A DNA stretch of 64,000 nt from Akkermansia muciniphila (GCA_945861415.1 CAMAUV010000008.1:1-64000), one strand, 5' to 3'; counted from the first letter of the stretch, positions 35,897 to 45,012 are shown. The notes: generated by a model from the sequence alone, not told the origin. Translations and numbers: made by a program.

Positions 35897-36541
35897 ATGG
35901 ACATTCTAGCCATCGAAACCTCCACCGCGCTCGGCTCCGCCGCGCTTTGGCGCGACGGTCGCCTTGTCGATGTGCAGGACTTTCAAAGCGAGCGCAACCA
36001 CAACGCCGTGCTGTTCGCGCCGCTCGCCGCTCTGGTGAAAGAATTACAAGATCTCGAATGCATCGTCTGCGGCACCGGACCCGGTAGCTACACCGGCATC
36101 CGGGTTGGTATCGCGGCGGCCATCGGCGTATCCCTCGCCAAAAATACCTCCCTCATCGGACTGTCATCCCTGCTCGCTCTGCGCCACACGCAGGGCCTTG
36201 AGCGATTTGCCGTGTGTGGCGACGCCCGCCGTGGGTCGTGGTGGTGGGCCGAAGTAGTAAATGGCCGGCTGGCGGTGCCCCCGCTCAACGGCACCGCGAA
36301 TGAGGCCGCGGCCCGCGCGTCCGCATGGTGCGGTCAGATTTTTACAATCGACCCGGCCTCCCCGCCTTTCTGCGAAGCCACGCACACATGGCCACGCGCT
36401 GACATCCTCGCCACCACGGCCGCCGGCCTATCCGAAGCCACCGTGGCACAACTCGCCGCTCAACCCGTCGAACCCATTTACCTCGGACCCGCCTTCGTCA
36501 CCCAGTCCAAAAAGTCAGTCTTTGCCTCCCCGTATGCCTGA
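35897..36541 (+). CDS. tsaB: tRNA threonylcarbamoyladenosine biosynthesis protein TsaB
   Basis: 214 residues. TsaB (YeaZ) partners with TsaD and TsaE in making t6A37 of ANN-decoding tRNAs. The ASKHA fold starts MDILAIETST and contains NHNAVLFAPL and the signature GTGPGSYTGIRVG. Length and ending are typical. It lies 58 bases downstream of thiL, and its last 8 bases overlap the next small gene (ATG 36534), so these four genes appear to form one operon. tsaD and tsaE are not in the window. Confidence 0.93.
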   Translation: MDILAIETSTALGSAALWRDGRLVDVQDFQSERNHNAVLFAPLAALVKELQDLECIVCGTGPGSYTGIRVGIAAAIGVSLAKNTSLIGLSSLLALRHTQGLERFAVCGDARRGSWWWAEVVNGRLAVPPLNGTANEAAARASAWCGQIFTIDPASPPFCEATHTWPRADILATTAAGLSEATVAQLAAQPVEPIYLGPAFVTQSKKSVFASPYA

Positions 36542-36992
36542 CCTTGCGACCTCACCGAAACCCGGCCTCATTGAAGGGCCGAAAGAATTGACCGGTGCCA
36601 CACCGGAGCCGGAGCGCGCACCACCGCCCGCCTACGACGCGCCGCCTCCCGTGGACAAGCTCATTGCAGGCATACGTGATGGCATTACTCTCGCCGTCGC
36701 CTGCGGAATCGCGGCCACCGTGCTGAGCGTAGCTCTTGCCACACGCGCCTGCCAAAGCGCCAAACTTCTCTGTCGCATGGCTGGCCGGAAATCCCGTGAG
36801 TGGGGCAACAAAGCCGCGAACATTTCCCGCAAATCGCTGCAAACCCTTCGGCAAAAATTCGCCACCCTGCGCTCCCGTCGCCACGCCCTTTCCTCTCCCT
36901 TAGAAACGCCGCCGGCCATCACTTCCGAGAACACCGGACCTCAGCCAATTGCGGAAAAACACGTTAGCCCGCGAAAAGAAGCCAAGTCCTAG
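36534..36992 (+). CDS. Small single-helix membrane protein of unknown function
   Basis: 152 residues starting at ATG 36534, which overlaps the tsaB stop by 8 bases; an upstream start would lie entirely inside tsaB. The N-terminus (about 1-45) is Pro/Glu-rich and disordered, followed by a transmembrane helix (about 52-72, LAVACGIAATVLSVALAT) and a basic, Ser/Arg/Lys-rich C-terminus (RKSREWGNKAANISRKSLQTLRQK, split as RKSREWGNKAAN and ISRKSLQTLRQK). No domain is recognised. The basic tail could contact membranes or nucleic acid. Its short overlap with tsaB supports a real, co-translated gene. Confidence 0.6.
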   Translation: MPDLATSPKPGLIEGPKELTGATPEPERAPPPAYDAPPPVDKLIAGIRDGITLAVACGIAATVLSVALATRACQSAKLLCRMAGRKSREWGNKAANISRKSLQTLRQKFATLRSRRHALSSPLETPPAITSENTGPQPIAEKHVSPRKEAKS

Positions 36993-37135
36993 ACGCAGCA
37001 CGTAGAGAAGACACCGGCCCACCCCTCTCCGCAGCCTCGGGCGACAATCCAAGGTGCGCGCAAAGCGCCCGCTTTATTGCTACATGCGCACTCTAAAACG
37101 GCGAAAGCACCACTGCCACGATGCTCAGCACGGGA

Positions 37136-37154
37136 AGAAGGCACTGTGCCTTCT
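37136..37154. terminator. Near-perfect palindrome, candidate bidirectional terminator
   Basis: AGAAGGCAC (37136-37144) and GTGCCTTCT (37146-37154) form 9-bp arms around one base. It lies between the operon ending at 36992 and the convergent ABC exporter ending at 37196. There is no clear U tract on either strand, so termination is a guess from position. Confidence 0.35.
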
Positions 37155-37195
37155 AAGATAAACTGGGCTAGTTCGCTCTGGCGAAGAATTGCGCC

Positions 37196-39520
37196 TCAGG
37201 CTCCGTGGAACTGCATGTTGTAGAGCGTACGGTAAATCTCGCTGCGGGTGAGGAGCTCGTCGTGGCGACCGGCGTCCGAGATAGCGCCGTTTTCCATGAC
37301 GACGATGCGGTCGCTCTTGATGACGGTGGCCAGACGGTGGGCGATGGCCAGCACGGTCTTGCCTTCGGATAAATCGCGGATGGCTTCCTGGATGGCTCGC
37401 TCGGCTTCCGGGTCGAGGGCGCTAGTGGCTTCGTCGAGCAAAAGGATAGGCGCGTTCTTCAGAAAGGCACGCGCGATGGAAATTCGCTGGCGTTGGCCGC
37501 CGCTGAGATTGCAGCCTTTGTCGCCGATGACAGTCTGGTAGCCTTGAGGCTGGGCGCGGATGAAGTCGTGCGCATGGGCACGGCGGGCGGCTTGATGGAT
37601 CTCGGATTCCGTGGCGTCGAGGCGTCCGTAGCGGATGTTTTCGTAGATGCTGTCGTGGAAGAGGAAGACGTCTTGACTAACGACGCCGATCTGAGCACGG
37701 AGGCTGTCTTGGGTGACGTGCTGAATATCGTGTCCGTCGATGAGCACGCGTCCGGCGCCTGCATTGTAGAAGCGGAGAAGAAGATTGAAGATGGTGCTCT
37801 TACCCGCACCGCTACGGCCCACGAAGGCGATGGTTTCGCGCGGGGCGATGTCGAGGCTCACACCGCTCAGCGCGGTGGAGTCCTCGGTGTAGGAAAAGCC
37901 GACATTTTCGAGGGTGATGCGGCCTTCCGCAGGCGGGAGGACTTTGGCAGCGGCGGCGTCTTGCACTTGGGGAACGCTGTCCATGAGGTCGAAGACATTC
38001 TGCGTGGAGGTGAGGCAGCGCTGAAGGATGACGGGGATTTTGCTCAGCCCTTTAGCCGCAGGGTAAAGCATGACGAAGCCGCCATTCAGCGCGATGAACT
38101 TCGAGGCGGACATTCCGTTGTAATAGACGTGAACCAGCGCCAGCGCCACACCAACGGAGGCCATGACTTCGACTGATGGCCCCACGGCTTCGAGCATTTG
38201 CCGCCAGCGCTGCATGTTGCGCAGCATTCGCCAGTTGGTGGCGCGGAAGCGTTCAATCTCGTGTTCCTCTCGGCTGTAGGCTTTCACTTCGCGCACGCCA
38301 ACGAGCGCCTCCTGCATGATGACGCTCATATTGCCAGCTTCCTGCTCCTCACACTTGGCGAACTTCTTAACGCGCTTCCCGGCGATGCTGATGGGCACGA
38401 TGCAGAGGGGGAATAGCACAAAGGCCATGGCAGTGAACACCGGGTCGATAGCGAAGAGTACGATGAGGGCGCTGAGGATAGCGACGGGTTCCTTCACGAC
38501 TTCGCTGGCGACGGTGCTCAGGGATTCCTGGGCGGTGCGCGTTTGCACGAGCAGGGTCTGCATGAGCACGCCGGATTTCCGCCGGTGGAAGAAGTCCATG
38601 CTCTGGCCCATGATGCGGGCGAAGAGTTTCCCGCGGATATCATTGAGCACGCGCAGGCTGACCCAAGTCATGTTGTAACTGTTGAGGTAGCTGAAGAGTC
38701 CGCGCAGCAGCATCAGCAGCGGCAGCAGGGCGCAGAGCATAAGAATCTGCCAGACAGCTGCGGGGCGCGGGGCGGCCAAGGCGAGATTGAGTTCATCGTT
38801 GAATATCTTCCGGTCTGCCTGCGCGTGCATGGCCTCCAGCCCGGTGCTGCGCTCCTTTTTGTTTGGCTCGGTGTGGGTGAGGAGAAAGTGCGCCCAGAGG
38901 GTACGGTGACGGCGCTGAGACTCCGGCAGGTCCAGCAGGGCTTTCCATTTCGCGCGGGCGGTGCGGATGTTTTCCGGTAGCCCGTCCTCGCTGAGATTTG
39001 CAGCGAGGGATTCGCCGTGGTCGCGTTTGAAAAGCAGCTCAGCCTCGCCTTCGAGGCAGAGGCGAAATTCCTTCGGCATCTTTGCGGGCAGCGGTGGCAG
39101 CGCAGGCAGCGGTGTTTCCACGCTGGTGAGGGAATGGTCATGCAGCATGCTGCGATAGCGTGAGTAGACAGCCACGATGACCTCGTGCTCAGCCTCGGGA
39201 AGAGCAGCGGTCTCCGGCGCAGCAGCGAGGGCGGAGCGCAGCACGGGCAGTTCCTTCTCCGCGTGCCATGACTCCGCCACGGTGGTTTCATTGCGCCCGG
39301 TCACCTCGCCGGAGGGCAGGACTTTCTCGGTGACCTTGTGCACTCCGTAGATCATGAGGCCATTGCTGACGCCAAAAAGCGCGCCGCAGAGCAGGGCGAG
39401 GAAGAAGCGTTTCTTGTAAGGCAGGATGAATTCGAAGAGCCGCCGGTAGGGGCCACGGGCAGCAGCAACGAGGTCGCCCGCGCTGATACGTTTACTTTCC
39501 GGTTTGGTGTGGTCTGACAT
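37196..39520 (-). CDS. MsbA-like ABC exporter with a large periplasmic insertion
   Basis: 774 residues from ATG 39520 (MSDHTKPESK), against about 580-600 for typical homodimeric exporters. The ATPase half is canonical: Walker A GRSGAGKSTIFNLLLRF, signature LSGGQRQRISIARAF, Walker B ILLLDEATSALDPEAE and an H-loop AIAHRL. Six helices are present, but between TM1 (about 39-60) and TM2 (about 258-275) there is an extra soluble domain of roughly 190 residues in the first extracytoplasmic loop. It is helical, with a segment LPESQRRHRTLWAHFLL. The relation to MsbA suggests lipid or lipid A export; the insertion could contact a periplasmic partner. No adjacent accessory genes. Confidence 0.9.
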   Translation of the reverse strand: MSDHTKPESKRISAGDLVAAARGPYRRLFEFILPYKKRFFLALLCGALFGVSNGLMIYGVHKVTEKVLPSGEVTGRNETTVAESWHAEKELPVLRSALAAAPETAALPEAEHEVIVAVYSRYRSMLHDHSLTSVETPLPALPPLPAKMPKEFRLCLEGEAELLFKRDHGESLAANLSEDGLPENIRTARAKWKALLDLPESQRRHRTLWAHFLLTHTEPNKKERSTGLEAMHAQADRKIFNDELNLALAAPRPAAVWQILMLCALLPLLMLLRGLFSYLNSYNMTWVSLRVLNDIRGKLFARIMGQSMDFFHRRKSGVLMQTLLVQTRTAQESLSTVASEVVKEPVAILSALIVLFAIDPVFTAMAFVLFPLCIVPISIAGKRVKKFAKCEEQEAGNMSVIMQEALVGVREVKAYSREEHEIERFRATNWRMLRNMQRWRQMLEAVGPSVEVMASVGVALALVHVYYNGMSASKFIALNGGFVMLYPAAKGLSKIPVILQRCLTSTQNVFDLMDSVPQVQDAAAAKVLPPAEGRITLENVGFSYTEDSTALSGVSLDIAPRETIAFVGRSGAGKSTIFNLLLRFYNAGAGRVLIDGHDIQHVTQDSLRAQIGVVSQDVFLFHDSIYENIRYGRLDATESEIHQAARRAHAHDFIRAQPQGYQTVIGDKGCNLSGGQRQRISIARAFLKNAPILLLDEATSALDPEAERAIQEAIRDLSEGKTVLAIAHRLATVIKSDRIVVMENGAISDAGRHDELLTRSEIYRTLYNMQFHGA

Positions 39521-39964
39521 GCTGAGTTCGCGCCCCAAGCGCATGAAGAATAGGGCTAGACCTTTAGACTTCCCCAACGGCCTGCGCGGCGCAAGGCGTT
39601 ATCAATTTCCTCCTGCGACCTTCGCGGTCCTGTTTTACAGCGCCGGTCAGGACAGTTTCATGGTCACTGCTCGGGTATAGAAAACAATCGGCAGGTCGCC
39701 GTAATGCGTTTCATGGAAAGTGCGGTAGCGACATGAGCCTGAAGGCATTCGACGAAACGGTCACAGCGGGCGGGATCGCGAGCGAGGTCGATGATGAACG
39801 CGGCAAGAGCTATTGGACCGGCGGGCGGGCACAGCAGCACTTTCCGCTAGCCGGGCGCACGGTATCGGCGGCTTTCTCCAACCGCGGCGCAATCGGGAGT
39901 AGAGCGCAGGTTCATCACGACGCTGGAGAGTAATGGCTTCCAATCCGGATGCGCTCGATCAGGG
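39521..39964. other. 444-bp gap with no intact gene
   Basis: Separates the ABC exporter start from the nuoN stop. The middle (about 39647-39930, minus strand) contains protein-like fragments in more than one frame, annotated separately. The rest shows no RNA fold, terminator or promoter that I can support. Confidence 0.5.
39647..39930 (-). pseudogene. Frameshifted gene remnant of unknown family
   Basis: Reading the minus strand, one frame gives PIALAAFIIDLARDPARCD followed by RFVECLQAHVATA, and a second frame then gives CRYRTFHETHYGDLPIVF and YTRAVTMKLS before a TGA at 39647-39649. Both pieces have the look of protein but lie in different frames, with stops in each, so a frameshift near 39720-39740 is implied. 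The family is not recognised. Short lengths make this tentative. Confidence 0.3.
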
Positions 39965-41407
39965 TCAGAGCAGACCGAGAATGAGTTGCGGGTAAACCCC
40001 CAGCACCAGCGTCGCGGCGATCAAAATGATCAGTAGGGATTTGGCGACCGGGCTGACGGGAATGGCGGCAGCCCCTTCCGGTGCGGTATTCCAGTAGACG
40101 TGCCGGATGACTTTGAAGTAGTAGTAGAATCCCGCGGCGGCTCCGGCGACGGCGATGCCGATGGCCAGCCATTGCTGAGCACCGGCGGCGGCGATAAAGA
40201 CGAAGAATTTGCCAAGGAAACCAGCCGTGAGCGGCACTCCCGCGAGCGAGGCCGCTGCGATGAGAGTGGCGAAACCAAGAAACGGATTTCGCCGGTGCAG
40301 TCCGTCGAAGGCTTTCAATTCATCGCTCCCGGTGGATTTGTTGATGATGATCAGCACCGCAAAGGCGAGCAGGGTCATGCACAGGTAGGCGCTTAGGTAG
40401 AAAGCAATGATCCGGGTGGAGGTCAGTTCACCGGTGTGGCGGTCGCTGGCCAGTGCGAGCAGAAGGAATCCCGCGTGGGAAATGGAAGAGTAGGCAAGGA
40501 GACGCTTGAAATTCCCCTGCGGAATGGCGGCGAGATTTCCGAGAATGAGCGTGGCACAGGCGACGGCCACCAGAATGGCGATGCAAGTGGTGCGTAAACT
40601 TTCGACCGCAAGGAAGGGCTCCATGAGACGAATGGCGACGAGGAAACCGGCGGCTTTCGAGCCCACGGAGAGAAACGCTGTCACTGGGGTCGGTGCGCCC
40701 TGATACACATCCGGCACCCAGAAGTGAAAGGGCACGGCGGCGATTTTGAAGCAGAGTGCGATGAGGATGAGCGCGAAGGCAAAGAGCGCCGGCCCGCGAG
40801 CGGCACTCGGGAGGGCGGTGCGAATAGCGTCAAGTCCGGTCTGCCCGGTGGCGCCGAAGAGCCATGAGAGACCGTAGACGAGTATACCGGTGCTCAGCGC
40901 GCCAAGGATCAGATACTTGACCCCGGCCTCAAGGCTGCCCACATTGCGCCGCATGTAGGCGACCATGATGTAGAAGCCGATGGTGGTGAGTTCGAGGCTC
41001 AGGAAAATGGTGGTGATGTCGATAGCGGAGGCCATCCACATGAGGCCCGCGCAGATGAGCACAGGCAGGGCAAAGAATTCCCCGGTGGCCGGCCCGCCGC
41101 CGGCGCGGGCGCTGTATTTTTCTAGCACTGGAAGGTATTCGAGCCCTAGCATCAAAACGAAGGCCGTGCACAGGAGCGCGAGGCCTTTGAAGAACAGCGA
41201 AAGGGAGCTGTCATCATAGAACTGCCACATGGGGGAGTCGCAGCCGCAGTGGGATTTGACGGTGAGCAGGAGCAGGAAGGTGGCGGCGATGCCGGCGAGA
41301 GCGGCCCAGCCGATGCGGCGCTTGTGCTGCGGCGGGGTGAAGGCTTCGACGAGCAGGAGGACCAGCCCGAGCACCACAACTGCAATTTCCAAATAGTAAG
41401 CCGGCAT
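39965..41407 (-). CDS. nuoN: NADH-quinone oxidoreductase subunit N
   Basis: 480 residues, about 14 transmembrane helices, the antiporter-like subunit N of complex I. Hallmarks are the mid-protein Glu and Lys helices of the Proton_antipo_M domain (LFSLELTTIGFYIMVA-like, seen as IFLSLELTTIGFYIMVAYMR), a conserved FHFWVPDVYQGAPTPVTAF motif and LLAYSSISHAGF. It begins 6 bases after the nuoM stop. The remaining nuo genes are not in this window, so the operon is split or its other part is elsewhere. The protein ends in a short VLGVYPQLILGLL, typical of NuoN. Confidence 0.95.
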   Translation of the reverse strand: MPAYYLEIAVVVLGLVLLLVEAFTPPQHKRRIGWAALAGIAATFLLLLTVKSHCGCDSPMWQFYDDSSLSLFFKGLALLCTAFVLMLGLEYLPVLEKYSARAGGGPATGEFFALPVLICAGLMWMASAIDITTIFLSLELTTIGFYIMVAYMRRNVGSLEAGVKYLILGALSTGILVYGLSWLFGATGQTGLDAIRTALPSAARGPALFAFALILIALCFKIAAVPFHFWVPDVYQGAPTPVTAFLSVGSKAAGFLVAIRLMEPFLAVESLRTTCIAILVAVACATLILGNLAAIPQGNFKRLLAYSSISHAGFLLLALASDRHTGELTSTRIIAFYLSAYLCMTLLAFAVLIIINKSTGSDELKAFDGLHRRNPFLGFATLIAAASLAGVPLTAGFLGKFFVFIAAAGAQQWLAIGIAVAGAAAGFYYYFKVIRHVYWNTAPEGAAAIPVSPVAKSLLIILIAATLVLGVYPQLILGLL

Positions 41408-41413
41408 GGGAAG

Positions 41414-42901
41414 TTAGCGGGAGACGGGTGCAAGGGCTTCGACGACGGGACGCACGAGGTCGAGGAGGAGATTCGGGAAGAAGCCGGTGATGAGCAGCGC
41501 GGCGACGAGGAGCAGCGCGGGGATGCGTGTGTCCTGACCAATGTCTGTCACGCCATAGACGGCCTGCCCCGGCTGGCCTTTGAATACGGCCCGGTAGGCG
41601 CGCAGCATATAAACAGCGCTCATCACCACGCCCCACAAGGCAAGGATGGTCGCCCATTCCAGCCAGCCGAGGCATCCGCAGTCGGATTTGTTGGCGAATC
41701 CGCCAAAGAAGATGTTCACCTCACCAGCAAAGTTGGCAAAGCCCGGCAGCCCGATGCTGGCAAAAGCTCCCATGCCGAAAAGTAATCCAAGGACGGGGGC
41801 GCCTTTCGCCATTCCTCCCAGACGGTGAAATTGCAGCGTACCTGTTTTCTCCCGCACCGCCGCGCACAGCGCAAAGAGCAGCGCAATGCTGATGCCGTGG
41901 GCGAACATAAGCAGGACCGCCCCCCCGTAGCCGATAGCATTTCCGCTGGCAATGCCGAGGAAAATGTATCCCATGTGCATCACCGAGGAATTACCCAACA
42001 CCATGTCAAGTTCCTTCTGGGCGATGGTCACGAGACCGATAAAGAGAATGTTCCCGAGGAGCAGTATGATCAGAATATGCTGAATCCACTCGGCGCTTTG
42101 CCCCAGCGGCAGCATGGGCACCGCAACCCGCAACAAGCCGTAAAGACCGAACTTTTTGAGCACCCCGGAATGGAGCATGGCGACCGGGGCCGGAGCCGAA
42201 GCATAAGCCGGGGCCGCCCATGAATGGAACGGAAAGAGTGAAATCAGGATACCGAATCCAATGAGCAGTGTCAGGTAAATATGCTCCTGCGTGCCCCCTT
42301 CTATGCCCCTAGCCTGCGCCGCGAGTTTCGCCATGTCGAAGGTCATCTCCCCTCCCTTCGCAGCAGCTGCAACCACCAGCCATGCAAGACCGGCTAGCAG
42401 GACCAGACTCCCGAACCCCAGATAGATAGTGATCTTCCACGCAGCGTCCTTGTTGTTACCTGTGCCGCGCATCCCAATCATGAGGAAGGTGGGGATCAAC
42501 GCGAGTTCGTGAAAGGCATAGAAGAAGACGAGATCCGTGGAAACGAATGCCCCCATGGCCCCCGCCGCTATCAACAGGGCGCTGCTATACCAAAAGCCTT
42601 CGCCGCCCTCTTTTGGAGGCCTGACCCACACGGCAGCCAAAGTCACCAGCACCGTCAAGAGGACCATGACCAAGCTCAACCCGTCGATTCCGACGTTGAA
42701 ACCCATGGCCGGAGAATTCAACACGGCCCGTCTGGCCTCAAACTGAAAGCCATCACCGGGCACAAAAGTAAACGCAAGGCAGAGAGCGATGAGGAGATTC
42801 GCCCCAGCCGCCGCCAGTGCGGCTGAGCGCGCAGGCGCTCCAAATGCCATCGCCACAGCGGCGATAATGGGGAGGAAAATCAGCAGGTCGAGCGGACTCA
42901 A
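41414..42901 (-). CDS. nuoM: NADH-quinone oxidoreductase subunit M
   Basis: 495 residues from a TTG at 42901 (LSPLDLLIFLPIIAAV), which fits the family start better than ATG 42982, whose extra 27 residues are polar and unconserved. It is a proton-pumping antiporter-like subunit: GIDGLSLVMVLLTVLVT, FFYAFHELALIPTFLMIG with the conserved Glu, PFHSWAAPAYASAPAPVAMLHSGVLKKFGLYGLLR, and SSVMHMGYIF are all present. nuoN follows 6 bases later. nuoL would be expected upstream but is absent; instead there is a 600-bp gap and the pseudopilin genes. Confidence 0.94.
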   Translation of the reverse strand: MSPLDLLIFLPIIAAVAMAFGAPARSAALAAAGANLLIALCLAFTFVPGDGFQFEARRAVLNSPAMGFNVGIDGLSLVMVLLTVLVTLAAVWVRPPKEGGEGFWYSSALLIAAGAMGAFVSTDLVFFYAFHELALIPTFLMIGMRGTGNNKDAAWKITIYLGFGSLVLLAGLAWLVVAAAAKGGEMTFDMAKLAAQARGIEGGTQEHIYLTLLIGFGILISLFPFHSWAAPAYASAPAPVAMLHSGVLKKFGLYGLLRVAVPMLPLGQSAEWIQHILIILLLGNILFIGLVTIAQKELDMVLGNSSVMHMGYIFLGIASGNAIGYGGAVLLMFAHGISIALLFALCAAVREKTGTLQFHRLGGMAKGAPVLGLLFGMGAFASIGLPGFANFAGEVNIFFGGFANKSDCGCLGWLEWATILALWGVVMSAVYMLRAYRAVFKGQPGQAVYGVTDIGQDTRIPALLLVAALLITGFFPNLLLDLVRPVVEALAPVSR

Positions 42902-42982
42902 GCGGTCGGGATCGTTGGTGTTGGTGCCGCTCCGTGCGGCAGGTTGCCGATTATTGAATGCGCCCCCCGGCGGCAAGGGCAT

Positions 42983-43536
42983 TTTGTGAAATCTTTCACA
43001 AGCTCTGGCGCTGATTCAATATTTGGATCGTGACCACAGCGATCGTTGCTCGCTGCGGAATTTTATAACTCGCTGATGAATATTTAACAGGTTCTCGACG
43101 AATTTTGGGCTTCATTGTTCTGGCTTCGTCATTCCCGGCGCAGTGTTCAGAAATCAGACAGTTCCAGCACCGCCGGTCTGGAGACAATGATTTCAGCGTG
43201 AGGAATCCTAGCGTGGGCATCTCCACCACAAACTGAACCACCGACTTCTAGGCAAGATGACCCGTTACTTTGCCTGCGGCGATTAAATCGGCGTTTCCCA
43301 AGAAAGCACCCAAGAAGTGCCACCCAAAAGCTCCGGCAAGGCAGGACCTCAGGTAGTAAAGTTCGCGCGACCTCGCAGGCACCAATTCAAGAAAAACTCA
43401 CGCCACTTAGCTTAAATTCCCCAAAAAAGCAGTTTTTCTTTTTTTTATTGAAATTATATTGACGTGAACCTTTTATGTGCGATAGTCGCATTAACCATAC
43501 CCACCATAACCAAAGCAACCAGCACAAAACGAAAAT
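42983..43536. other. 554-bp AT-rich gap between nuoM and the first pseudopilin
   Basis: No gene is supported. A short minus-strand frame (about 42996-43241) is open but has no recognisable domain and no good start. A homopolymer-rich stretch (43425-43450, mixed A and T runs) precedes the pilin promoter. I see no RNA fold in the middle. Confidence 0.5.
43459..43486 (+). promoter_or_regulatory. Putative sigma-70 promoter of the first pseudopilin
   Basis: TTGACG (43459-43464) and GATAGT (43481-43486) are separated by 16 bases, in an AT-rich stretch about 50 bases before the ATG at 43537. A similar TATTGACG element precedes the secreted protein at 58734. No sigma-54 motif is seen. Confidence 0.45.
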
Positions 43537-43938
43537 ATGAAAAACCTAAAAGTCAGCAACAAGAAGGGATTCAGTCTTGTCGAACTCCTCGTGGTCATCG
43601 CAGTGATCGGCGTAATCGCCGCTATCGCGATTCCCGCGATGACCAACATCTTCGGCAACAGCCGCACGGCTAAGAGCAAGCGCAATGCCCAAAACATCGC
43701 CAGCGTTTACTCTGCAGCGCGCGCTGCTGGCGCTAGCTTCATCGGCAACGGCGGAAATGGAACCACTGTGTCGGATATAACGAGCCAACTAGCATCAGGA
43801 ATTAACGGTTCCGGAAGCTTCAGCACCAGCAAGTTCCAGATTTCCCTAGCCCCCACCGAAATCATGGAAGCTACCGCTTTTCTCGATGCTGCTGACATCA
43901 TCAACGGTGTGCTGAAGTATACCGGCACCGCCCCTTAG
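43537..43938 (+). CDS. Type II/IV pseudopilin, cluster copy 1
   Basis: 133 residues. A short basic leader ends KKG before FSLVELLVVIAVIGVIAAIAIP, the classic prepilin peptidase site: cleavage after Gly, N-methylated Phe, Glu at +5, then a hydrophobic helix. The remainder is small and Ser/Thr/Gly-rich with no cysteine pair. It is followed by its own terminator, so it may be expressed alone and strongly, as a major pilin would be. It belongs to a cluster of four such genes with an assembly ATPase (46465). Whether it forms a pilus or a T2SS pseudopilus is undecided. Confidence 0.93.
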   Translation: MKNLKVSNKKGFSLVELLVVIAVIGVIAAIAIPAMTNIFGNSRTAKSKRNAQNIASVYSAARAAGASFIGNGGNGTTVSDITSQLASGINGSGSFSTSKFQISLAPTEIMEATAFLDAADIINGVLKYTGTAP

Positions 43939-43964
43939 TCGTCAGCTTGAGACTCCCTATCAAA

Positions 43965-43998
43965 CCCCATCCGGTCTAAAGACCGGGCGGGGCTTTTT
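43965..43998 (+). terminator. Rho-independent terminator after pseudopilin 1
   Basis: CCCC-AT-CCGGTC (43965-43976), a TAAA loop and GACCGG-GC-GGGG (43981-43992) form a stem with one small internal bulge, followed by CTTTTTG. It ends transcription of the single pilin gene. Confidence 0.88.
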
Positions 43999-44260
43999 GA
44001 ACCCAATTTGTTTCACGGTTTTGGCGCGCCGCCTAGTAGTCAGGTAGGCGCAAGTTTGTTTTCTAGGCCTCGGGCCAGACCTACTTCCTTTCGCAGACAA
44101 GGTTTTACTGTTTGATCCCCGGGAGGCAATCTACCATGGTTCCTGCTTTCAGCTTATGGCCATCTGATCTAATTTAGCCGCCAAGTCGCTGGACCTAACC
44201 AGCAGAGAGCTGCGCTACCGGCGGTTTACAGACTTCGAACTCCTGAAGACGGTCGCCATT
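43999..44260. other. Intergenic stretch before a small membrane protein
   Basis: No gene is seen before about 44168, where an open frame begins that leads into the small protein at 44261. A short hydrophilic stretch in that frame (SLDLTSRELRYRRFTDFELLK) would precede the ATG if a non-ATG start were used. Confidence 0.4.
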
Positions 44261-44476
44261 ATGGTAGTTTTCGCTTTGGCTGCCCCCGGAGTCTATGCCG
44301 GAATCCACGGCAGTTCCGAGGCAATCAAAGACCTCAAGAACGGGTTAAAAACTGTGGGCTTTCATGCTGCGGCCTTCCTTGTCTCCATGTGCTGTGTCTG
44401 GGGCAATCAGCGCACGCAGGGATGGAGTGACCGGAACAAAATCCTCGCGGATATTCTCGAAAAATACCCCCCGTAA
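44261..44476 (+). CDS. Small membrane protein in the pseudopilin cluster
   Basis: 71 residues from ATG 44261, with two hydrophobic segments (about 1-14 and 33-48) and a charged C-terminus (NQRTQGWSDRNKILADILEKY). The frame is open 31 codons further upstream and continues in a protein-like way, but no ATG, GTG or TTG is found there, so the true start is unclear; a non-canonical start such as CTG 44189, or a truncated gene, is possible. No domain recognised. Position between pilin genes suggests a link to the same machinery, but this is inference. Confidence 0.5.
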   Translation: MVVFALAAPGVYAGIHGSSEAIKDLKNGLKTVGFHAAAFLVSMCCVWGNQRTQGWSDRNKILADILEKYPP

Positions 44477-45012
44477 CATCTGGTCCGCACTCAACTTTAG
44501 GCTGTTCACATTGACGAGGGACACAACTCCGGGGTGATCCGACTGCACGATAAACTCTTTGCTGTGGTTGATAAGCTTGATGCAATTAATGACGCCAGCA
44601 TATCGGTGAAATTTGAAATGAAGGAAGTGGCCATGGCCCCGTTCCGCTCTTTCCAGTGGATGATTTACGCCCTCGCCGGTCATGATGTCCGCGGTCCAGC
44701 TAAGCAACGGGCCGGAAAGATCATCCCGGCCTTTGAGCGCCGTTGCCTTCAGCACTTTGACCGCGTGGCGTTTCTCCAGAACCCTCGAAATATGCCAACG
44801 GGCTGTCCTCACCCCATAACCTGCAAAACGGTGAGAGACCGTGCAGCAGAAATCGATGCCCTAGGGAGCGCCAAAGAGGACGATTTGGCACTTGATCCCA
44901 GAAATTTAGGCAGAGCCAATACTTTAAATATGGAAATTCTTGAAATCCTTGCTATTTGAGCTACAGTAGCGTAACTTGCCCCCATCCTGTAACTCCATGC
45001 CTTCGCCAGAAT
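44477..45012. other. Region with open frames on both strands, none convincing
   Basis: A plus-strand frame (44534-44959, GTG start) and a minus-strand frame (44345-44812) overlap. The minus frame has higher GC at third positions over 44480-44790, closer to real genes here, but it runs antisense through the small membrane protein and is His-rich like many shadow frames. The plus frame has lower third-position GC. No domain is recognised in either. I leave the region unassigned. Confidence 0.3.

Noticed and set aside
37493-38176. 227-codon plus-strand frame opposite the ABC exporter
   Set aside because: Antisense to the ATPase and membrane domains with intact Walker motifs.
43124-43141. TTCGTCATTC with GGCGCAG, also present near 60975-61000
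   Set aside because: Only two short matches with different spacing; too weak to call a repeat family.
42996-43241. 81-codon minus-strand frame before nuoM
   Set aside because: AT-rich gap, no motif, poor start; not supportable.
44215-44252. tRNA-like TTCGAACTCC segment
   Set aside because: No acceptor stem or anticodon arm can be folded around it, and it lies in a protein-like frame.
44345-44812. Minus-strand 155-codon open frame
   Set aside because: Runs antisense through the small membrane protein, His-rich like shadow frames, and no domain or good start; kept only as unresolved.
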